A stretch of 64,000 nucleotides of DNA, taken from Anaspis maculata. Its lineage: Eukaryota > Arthropoda > Insecta > Coleoptera > Scraptiidae. The notes under the pieces were generated by a model. It did not search any database. It was not told where the DNA came from and saw only the letters and a list, made by a program, of their open reading frames with translations. Below are positions 57,501-64,000 of the stretch, in pieces; the stretch's first letter is position 1, and each line of letters begins with the position of its first letter. A program made the position numbers and the translations under genes. The stretch is from positions 127,103,050 through 127,167,049 of the forward strand of contig OX421961.1 in the NCBI GenBank assembly GCA_949128115.1, written 5' to 3'.

Positions 57501-60500
57501 TCAAATCAATCAGTTGAAGACAAAGGGGAACGGAAGAAGTAATTTTGTCGAATATCCAGCTACCATTTCCAATTGCGTTCAGATTTGTTGTAATTTCATC
57601 TGCCGCTGAGCTCTAGGTTTATTAATACGAACGACAGAGGACTTTTAATCTAAATGAGTTGGTTTTGAGGAACCTTGACGCCCTAATGTCTCAGATTTTG
57701 CCGAAGAGTACCACTTTTAGCGATTTAAGGTACTTGTGTTGTGGTTTGACCAGAACAAAACCATATTACCCAGGTTTTGTATTTCAGGAAAAACTGATCC
57801 CCAATGTGAAGTCATTATAATACTTTCTTGTTAGGTATCCAAATTGGCTCCAAAAAGCTTGTTTTAAGTTTTCCTTGATTTTGGCCCTCAAATCAATCAG
57901 TTGAAGACAGAGGGGAACTAAAAAAGTAATTTTGTCGAATATCCAGCTACGATGTTCAATTTCGTTCAGATTTGTTGTTATTTTATCTGCCGCTGAGCTC
58001 TAGGTTCATTGTTACGAACGACAGAGGACTTTTAATCTGAATGATTTGGTTTTGGAAAACCTTGACGCACTAATGTCTCAGATTTTGCCGAAGAGTACCA
58101 CTTTTGGCGATTTAAGATACTTGTGTTGTGATTTGACCAGAACAAAACGATATCACCCATGTTCTGCATTTCAGGAAAAACTGATCCCTAATATGAAGTC
58201 ATTATCATACTTTCTTGTTGAGTATCCAAGTTGGCGCCAAAAAACTATTTTTCAGTTTTTTTTGATTTTGGACATCAAATCAATCAGGTCAAGACAAAGG
58301 GGAACGTAAGGAGTAATTTTGTCGAATATCCAGCTACAATTTTCAATTTTGTTCAGATTTGTTGTTACTTTATCTGCCGCTGAGCTCTAGGTTCATTGTT
58401 ACGAACGACAGAGGACTTTTAATCTGAATGAGTTGGTTTTGGAAAACCTTGACGCACTAATGTCTCAGATTTTACCGGAGAGTACCACTTTTGGCGATTC
58501 AAGGTACCTGTGTTGTGATTTGACCAGAACAAAACGATATCACCCATGTTTTGCAATTCAGGAAAAACTGATCTCCAATATGAAGTCATTATAATACTTT
58601 CTTGTTGAGTATACAAGTTGGCGCCAAAAAGCTAGTTCTCAGTTTTCCTTGATTTTGGCCCTCAAATCAATCAGTTGAAGACAAAGGAGAACTGAAGAAG
58701 TAATCGCTGAGCTCTAGGTTCATTGTTACGAACGACAGAAGACTTTTTAAGCTGGATGAGTCAAAACGTCGACGCACTAATGTCTCAGATTTTGCCGGAG
58801 AGTACCACTTTTGGCGATTTAAGGTTCTTGTGTTGTGGTTTGACCAGAATAAAACGATATCACCCATGTTTTGCATTTCAGGAAAAACTGATCCCCAATA
58901 TTAAGTCATTATAATACTTTCTTGTTGAGTATCCAGGTTGGCGCCAAAAAGCTAGTTCCCAGTTTTCCTTGATTTTGGACCTGAAATCAATCAGTTAAAG
59001 ACAAAGGGGAACTAAAGATGTAATTTTGTCGAATATCTAGCGACGATTTTTAATTTCGTTCAGATTTGTTGTTATTTCATCTGCCACTGAGCTCTACGTT
59101 CATTGTTACGAACGACAGAGGACTTTTAATCTGAATGAGTTGGTTTTGGGAAACCTTGACGCACTAATGTCTCAGATTTTGCCGAAGAGTACCACTTTTG
59201 GCGATTTAAGGTACTTGTGTTGTGGTTTGACCAGAATAAAACGATATCACCCATGTTTTGCATTTCAGGGGAAACTGATCCCCAATATGAGGTTATTATA
59301 ATACTTTCTTGTTGAGTATCCAAATTGGCGCCAAAAAGCTATTCTTCAGTTTTTCTTGATTTTGGACGTCAAATCAATCAGGTGAAGACAAAGGGTAACT
59401 AAAGAAGTAATTTTGTCGAATATCCAGCTATGATTTTCAATTTCCCAGTTTTAGTTAGTTAGTTCCTAGTTTTTACAATTCCGAGCCAATTCCGGACTAT
59501 AAGCAGAACTCAAGAAGTCATTTCGTGGAATATCCAGCTACAGTTCGAAATTTTGTTCCATTCCATAGTTTTCTCATCTGTCGATAAGCTCTAGGTAACT
59601 TTACAAACAACAAACGACTTTCTCGGCTTGGCCTGAGGTTCGACTGGTTCGACAACTTAAATCTTTTTTTGGCGTCTATCTGAATACTGAGGGGCATTAG
59701 CATGCTTTTGTGTTGTGGATAATTTTTCTCTGAATTGTAAGATTTGGTGAAAATCGCTTCGACCAAATTAAATGAGAACACAACAGTCCTTTGTTGTTTG
59801 TTGATGCTGTATTACACTACAAAATTTTTTGAATCATCTGCCAAAATAGTATCAAAAAACAATGAACTTAATTGTTGATTTGTCAGATTGTTCAAGAAAT
59901 TTTACAAGAAATTGTGTAGTGCGTAATGCAGCGTTTAAATAGAAATACGGAAAGAAATACTTAGTGCTCATCGGCAAATTAAATACTAATATAATTGAAT
60001 TTTGAATCGTCACTGAATACTGCATAAAAGTACTTTGTAGGTCCCCTTTGTTCTTAACGAAATAGTCTTAGGTCGGGAATTGAAAAATCAACTGTAAACA
60101 CGCTTTTTTCACGAAATAATCTTGAGGTGTTGAAACAATCTCAAATTGGGTATGATCTTTCCTTGAATTGCAATACATCTGTAAAAATCATTTGGCTCTG
60201 ATTAAATTGCAATTGGCAACGTAGATGATTATTCTGAAATTATGGACCAAATTTCAAATCATAACATTGTTGTGTGAAGGTGTCTACTGTTGGCAGTTTG
60301 GCCCTATTGGCGCGTCCGGCCCTGCCGCCAGCTCTGTGCCTGGCCTGACCGTACCGCCACGTTCCTTAGTCCGGGCCTGTCAATGCGCTAAGCAGTGCAG
60401 TTGGCTCCCGGATGCAGCCTGCCGAGGAGAGACGAGCCACGGCCTTGAGAGGAACCTTCAAGGGAGAGGATTTGGTATCCATGCTCGATTTCTCGACGGC

Positions 60501-63500
60501 TGTAGGTACAGGAACAGGAAGCAAGAAGATCGGAGAGAGATAGAGTTAATAATTAGCTCAAGGTGTACAGGAAGAAGTCAAATGAATAAGCGGAGTGTCC
60601 CTACTGTTATTACTGTTATTGGTGTTCATTGATCCCGACCACCTACTGTTTAGGTCCCCTTTGTTCTTTACGGATGCATAAAGGCCGCTCTATGAAATTA
60701 CGCAACGCAGCCGCAGCCGCAACGCAGGTTTCTGATTGGCTCGCAAGCCTTTCGCGTCGTTGCGATGGCTTTGCGAATACCTTGCGAGCCAATCAGAAAC
60801 CTGCGTTGCAGCTGCGGCTGCGTTGCGGTTGCGTTGCGAATTTTCATAGAGCGGGCATAAGGGGTCTCAAGTTGAGAAAAACTGGAAACTTCATGATTTG
60901 TGCTAGCTCCACATGAGGTGAACGTGAGGTATTTTAGTGACCTCATGCTGGGGATTTTCAAAGGTGAAAATGATTCTGCCTCGGATTTTGCTAAGATTAA
61001 AATAACCACACAAATACTTTCCTACCTTTTAAATAATTGACCGAATTCCAAATCATAACTGTATTGGGTCTTTCCTTCTATCCGGGTGTTAGGGCAGAGA
61101 GAAAAAAAAGTTTTGATGCATATTTGTGTGATTTATCGCAATACAAATGGGCAGGTTAAAAAAAAAGAATCACAAACAATGGTTCTTTATTCCAAATTAT
61201 TTCGAATACATTCAATTTCTCAATTCGGAACTGGACGCGACACGCCATCTCAAATTGCGGTTGTCTGGTTGAACTACATTATATTCCGAAGGTTCATAGT
61301 GGCGCCATCCAGGATTTGGAAGAACAACAAAATTCCTCCATATCCCCGTTAAGAGGGTATTAGAATCAATCCTCTTACTGGGGATCCCGCTAAGAGCTAA
61401 TCGCCATAATTATACCCCTTTAGCGGGGAACAGTACGCGGTAAGCAAGAAATCGGGATAATAATAATAATACGGCTTTATTTGGCGAAGTTTAGCTTAAA
61501 GCTATTCTGAATCAAATCGAATGCCGAGCGTACCTACACGTGAGGTTATAGCTCGAACAGCCAGAGAACAACTAGATATAAAAGGAGACGTTCTTTTACT
61601 GGCCAGACTAGATATTATATAAGAAAAATCAAAATCATAAAGTTGCCAGCATCCTGCCCATCTACAGCTTTGTAGCAATGCGGATACTATATCGCTCAGA
61701 CTTACTCTATCCATATTACCCGGATGTACCCTATGTGCATTACTTTATGTTTGGCAATTTTAAGTAGCTCTAATGTCTACCTACGCGACTATCAATAGCT
61801 ATTTTATTATGAAGGGTGATTAATTACCTTTTTGCCCTATATAGTTCATGATATGTGAGTCAAATAGCCCCTTCGAATTTCGAGCCCAATTGACAGATGT
61901 CATAGCCTTCGGAAGAAACATAAAACATAAGAGAACGCTACTTGAAAACCTATAGCCTTAAGTACGCTCTGATCAACCCATTTCCCTCTGCCTTTCTGAT
62001 TCGAGCCTAATACCCTAGACACACTAGAAAGCTTAATGATCATTAACGATGAATCGTCATTTTTAACTTGCCTTGCTGTCTTGGTGACAGCACGGGAAAC
62101 TTAATTACGTTTCGTGCTTGATGATCATTAAGCTTTCTAGTGTGTCCAGGGTATAAGAAAGTAAAGCAGAGTACTTCCGGCTCGTGGTGGCAGCTATACC
62201 TACGTGTTTAGGTTCTAACTATATCTACTTTACCGTGATGATTTGGCTCTGAAAGAATTCTCAGAAGAAGAGTAACAGAATATAAAATACTAACCACAGC
62301 CACATGACAGCAAAGAATCTTTTCCTGGCATCTGGATCACGGATGGTGACAATGTTATCACCTTGCACTTGGAAAAACTGCTCTGCTCTGCTGTACGGAA
62401 CAGCCGTGTAACCTGTTTCCAAGTTGAAACACAGACAGAGGGCGAAATACCACAGCCTTCCTGCATTACAAAAGAAAACCCAACGTGCTGGAGGATCGGA
62501 GCAAGAACTATCTACTGAGAATCACAAACCTGAATTGTCGGTATCTTCCTCAGCAAAATAATCGATATCTTGCAGAATCGAAATGGCGTTGCTGATGTGC
62601 TGACCCATCAGCAAGGCCATCATGAGCAATGGCAGCAAAGGCATGATGACCTTCACAGCGTGTATGGACGAGCTTATTCGCAAAACTATGTAACCGATGT
62701 GTATGGCTTTGTCCACGTTCGACCGAGCCAACCTTGAAGAAAACTATTTTAATATCAGCCATCGGTACGGCTACGCCCGATACCTCGTGCAAAAAATTTC
62801 TCCGTAGAGCTTGGCGACAGCTTTCAGCTCGTCCGCTTCGACGCTCATCTTCTTCAGATGGCACAAACGCAAGGCGTGCACTTCCAGAGCCGTGCACAAG
62901 CTCTTCTTGTTCATGTGATACGCCACCCGTATCATGTCGGCGTACGCCACGCAAACCACTTGAAAATTGTTGTACGCTTCCAGAGCTTTGCTCAGAGCCC
63001 ATGTCGCTGCCACTTCCGCGTCAGCCCATCTTTCTTGAGCCTGAAACTCAAATTTTGAATCAGAACAAACTCCAAATCGAATTTTTTTTGCAAAATCGCA
63101 CAATGAAAATGGTGCAAAGATGCGACAGGCATTCTGCAACGTTGTTGCAGTACAACGACTCCCATTTGTTGACGTTTCTGTTCAGAGTGCCGGTGCAACA
63201 GTACAGACCCAAGTACTGTTTCAGTTCGTGTCTCAAAGTCAACAAGCGCTTCGACGTACTGTCCTTGGGGAAAACCAGTCCGTGTTCGTGCAGGGCCATG
63301 TTCAGAGAGTCGATGGCCTCGTGTATCTGGCCGAGTTCCATGCGAGAATATCCAATCAAAGTGAGGATTTTGCCACGCTTCAGTGACAGCTTCCAGTTTT
63401 GTTTGTCGCCATCCTTGGTCTTTTTGTCAGCTTCGCTCTCCTTTGATGTCACAAAACAAAAGAACCATTGGAGAACAATCAAGGAGAGAAGCTCAGAAAA

Positions 63501-64000
63501 AGACGTACCTCGAGCATTTGTAAACCTTCATTTAGAGTCCGTATCGCCAATGGAACGTTGCAGGAAATTATGCAGACATACGCGTATTCCAGTTTGGCAT
63601 CTATAGTTTTGCTCACGTTTCCTAAAAGTGCATACAAAGATAGTCATTTCATTATTTCTGTAAGGGACTTCTATGGCAACAATAAAATGAATGTAACCAA
63701 ACTTACGAATTCTAAATATGTAACCAACCTGCGCCTTTACAGTGCTGGACCAGCTGTGAATACGTAGTCAACAGAATCAGATTGCACTGACAATCTCTGA
63801 AGTCGTCGTTGGAGAAGGCCCTGGTCAAAGAGAAACTATTTTTCAACCTTCTGATCAAGGAGAAACCCAGGCCAGAATTGAATCGATTTTCTGTAATTTT
63901 ATCAATACAAAGTTGATGATGAAATAAGAAGAGAAAAGAAAATGAAAGCACGACGTACTTTGTGCCATTTGATCCTCCAACAATTGCACGGTTCCGGTGA
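45516..64000 (-). CDS. Adenylate cyclase type 10 (soluble AC)-like, C-terminal exons (5' partial)
   Basis: Eleven minus-strand exons join in frame through GT-AG introns: 63959-64000 (partial), 63729-63890, 63509-63621, 63102-63440, 62784-63040, 62530-62732, 62295-62460, 49595-49702, 47658-47912, 46659-46797, 45516-45659. Together they encode 641 residues and a stop. All introns in phase agree, which supports the model strongly. The product is almost wholly helical with TPR-like repeats, such as LLTTYSQLVQHCKGAGN, GKILTLIGYSRMELGQIHEA, WESLYCNNVAECLSHLCTIF and RLWYFALCLCFNLETGYTAV, matching my recollection of the long C-terminal repeat half of ADCY10-family cyclases. The cyclase and NTPase domains would lie in upstream exons outside the window, so enzymatic identity is inferred. 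One intron (49703-62294, 12.6 kb) holds a satellite array. Alternative: another large TPR protein. The gene structure is far more certain than the name. Confidence 0.7.
45660..46658 (-). other. Last intron of the adenylate cyclase-like gene
   Basis: Bounded by gtactc (donor, 46653-46658 on plus) and tttgtcag (acceptor at 45660). No repeat or RNA gene was recognised inside. Confidence 0.5.
47345..47500 (+). mobile_element. tRNA-derived SINE, second family
   Basis: A perfect B box, gttcaaatc (47401-47409), follows a tRNA-like segment with an imperfect A box, tagcacggtga (47357-47367). The body continues gccagatggactttttcac...tgatgccccgggaaaag. No full cloverleaf. It lies in an intron of the adenylate cyclase-like gene, opposite in orientation, and its head differs from the SINE at 6665. 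Confidence 0.6.
48245..48268. repeat. (AAT)8 microsatellite
   Basis: Uninterrupted aat trinucleotide run. Confidence 0.9.
48366..48990. repeat. Tandem repeat, about 2.5 units of about 228 bp
   Basis: Units carry ctaa(g/t)ccttgcttacagcggatt...aataaatattttgtttataactttt...acgattttctagttacagatttt. Starts are near 48366 and 48594, with a more diverged partial unit from about 48820. Intronic and non-coding. Confidence 0.7.
49056..49187. mobile_element. MITE family C, copy 2
   Basis: Ends gtgctattctgtaaaaaata...cattccataaacgctctg and cagagcctttatggaatg...gaatcgcac are inverted. The attggctgttgcctaggt core is the reverse complement of that in the copy at 32422-32556. Confidence 0.75.
53067..53132 (-). 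ncRNA. Candidate hammerhead ribozyme, left arm
   Basis: Mirror image of the right-arm motif on the minus strand: CTGACGA at 53110-53116 and GAAA at 53087-53090, with the same stem II and ACCGGTC. Expected cleavage lies between 53080 and 53081. Confidence 0.5.
53200..53265 (+). ncRNA. Candidate hammerhead ribozyme, right arm
   Basis: CTGACGA (53216-53222), one extra A, stem II GAAGG/CCTTC (53224-53228 with 53237-53241) with an 8-nt loop, GAAA (53242-53245), self-complementary helix III ACCGGT (53245-53250), C17 at 53251. Helix I pairs CT before the core with AG after it, then TTTA with TAAA across a 2-nt internal loop. The expected cleavage is after 53251. The loopless helix III implies a dimeric active form. 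The extra A before stem II departs from the consensus and could weaken activity. Confidence 0.5.
59451..59850. repeat. Highly diverged satellite monomer at the array edge
   Basis: The run ggaatatccagctacagttcgaaattttgttcc...tcatctgtcgataagctctaggtaactttacaaacaacaaacgac (about 59528-59615) aligns along its length with the consensus monomer but at far lower identity than any internal copy. The spacing to the previous landmark is about 497. Confidence 0.75.
60038..60672. repeat. Direct repeats flanking a GC-richer 580-bp segment
   Basis: taggtcccctttgttctt(a/t)acg occurs at 60039-60060 and 60651-60672. Between them, 60295-60560 is notably more GC-rich (ggcgcgtccggccctgccgcc...) than the intron around it. 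It contains a 135-codon open frame with no recognisable domain. This may be an inserted or duplicated segment of unknown origin. Confidence 0.45.
60684..60856. mobile_element. GC-rich hairpin MITE with CCAAT-type motifs
   Basis: Arms gccgctctatgaaattacgcaacgcagccgcagccgcaacgcaggtttctgattggctcgcaag and its near-exact reverse complement (ends catagagcgggc) pair over about 65 bp with a small loop. Each arm contains attgg / ccaat. Non-coding. Confidence 0.75.
60860..62010. other. Intronic sequence, no gene recognised
   Basis: Part of the large intron of the adenylate cyclase-like gene. A small ccgttaagagggtatta...tacccctttagcgggg inverted motif lies at about 61348-61430. Otherwise nothing recognised. 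Confidence 0.4.
62011..62153. mobile_element. 143-bp MITE with CCCTAGACACACTAG ends
   Basis: taccctagacacactagaaagcttaatgatcatta and its near-perfect reverse complement (ctagtgtgtccagggta) form the termini. The loop contains tgctgtc...gacagca. Related ends are seen on the element at 41846-43193. Flanked by ta on both sides. Confidence 0.75.

Larger units (their letters stand above)
50085..59450. repeat. Satellite array, about 23 monomers of about 387 bp
   Basis: The landmark gagctctaggttcattgttac recurs at 50294, 50668, 51055, 51447, 51834, 52222, 52623, 53337, 53728, 54120, 54506, 54894, 55281, 55668, 56055, 56447, 56834, 57221, 57608, 57995, 58382, 58709 and 59089. Most spacings are 386-392, with 387 the commonest. 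Exceptions are a foldback insertion between 52623 and 53337, a duplicated tatgtct at 52300, and a deletion of about 60 bp before 58709. Monomer variants (gaatgagttgg versus ggatgagtcag types) alternate in a partly regular order. The array fills most of a 12.6-kb intron of the adenylate cyclase-like gene. Short open frames repeated on both strands are artefacts of the periodicity. Confidence 0.95.

Noticed and set aside
50085..59450. Repeated 60-110-codon ORFs on both strands, and the idea of a CRISPR array
   Set aside because: The ORFs recur with the 387-bp satellite period and differ by frameshifts between copies. The repeat is far too long and spacerless for CRISPR, in a eukaryotic intron.
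60225..60632. 135-codon frame in the GC-rich island
   Set aside because: No recognisable family and no intron structure; kept only as an oddity of composition.
62734..63606. 290-codon plus-strand open frame
   Set aside because: It covers several exons and introns of the adenylate cyclase-like gene on the opposite strand. The minus-strand exons have matching splice phases; this frame has none.

Overview
The window looks like AT-rich insect nuclear DNA: spliced genes with GT-AG introns, a TATA promoter, AATAAA signals, and abundant transposon debris. The scattered TAGGTACCTACC-type short repeats suggest a hemipteran (whitefly or aphid-like), but that is only a guess.

Three protein-coding genes can be supported. 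(1) 27588-32146 (+) is a large terminal exon of a secreted, low-complexity Pro/Thr/Gln-rich protein. (2) 40116-45398 (+) is a complete four-exon carbonyl reductase-like short-chain dehydrogenase of 283 aa. (3) 45516-64000 (-) is the last 11 exons (641 residues) of a helical-repeat protein, most likely an adenylate cyclase type 10 (soluble adenylyl cyclase)-like C-terminal half; its 5' end lies beyond the window. Genes 2 and 3 converge, with stop codons about 120 bases apart.

The first 27 kb contain no gene I can defend. They hold transposon relics: a tyrosine recombinase fragment (4.3 kb), a tRNA-derived SINE (6.7 kb), two hAT-type elements nested with perfect 8-bp target duplications (8.1-9.3 kb), a LINE ORF2 tail (12.7 kb), a Tc1/mariner transposase fragment (13.6 kb), a 1.6-kb palindrome (22-23.6 kb) and a GAAATC-rich minisatellite split by a foldback element (24.5-26.6 kb). 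The middle region (32-40 kb) carries MITEs, tandem duplications and a 1.9-kb inverted-repeat element. The third CBR1 intron holds a 2-kb foldback and two structured foldbacks that share a conserved GC-rich core hairpin. The 12.6-kb intron of the adenylate cyclase-like gene is mostly a satellite array: about 23 monomers of about 387 bp, with signs of a six-monomer higher-order unit and a degenerate edge.

The most interesting signal is a set of hammerhead-ribozyme-like motifs (CUGANGA, stem-loop, GAAA, short self-complementary helix III ending in UC). The best copies are at 34.2 kb (single copy in a closed hairpin) and 53.1-53.25 kb (one in each arm of a foldback inserted in the satellite with a 14-bp target duplication). 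A degenerate relative of the first lies at 18.4 kb, and weaker motifs occur in foldback arms at 14.9 kb and 25.9/26.3 kb. Hammerheads are known in Penelope-like elements and metazoan retrozymes, so a family of small ribozyme-bearing retroelements is the best reading. All calls come from reading the sequence by eye; nothing was searched or folded computationally.
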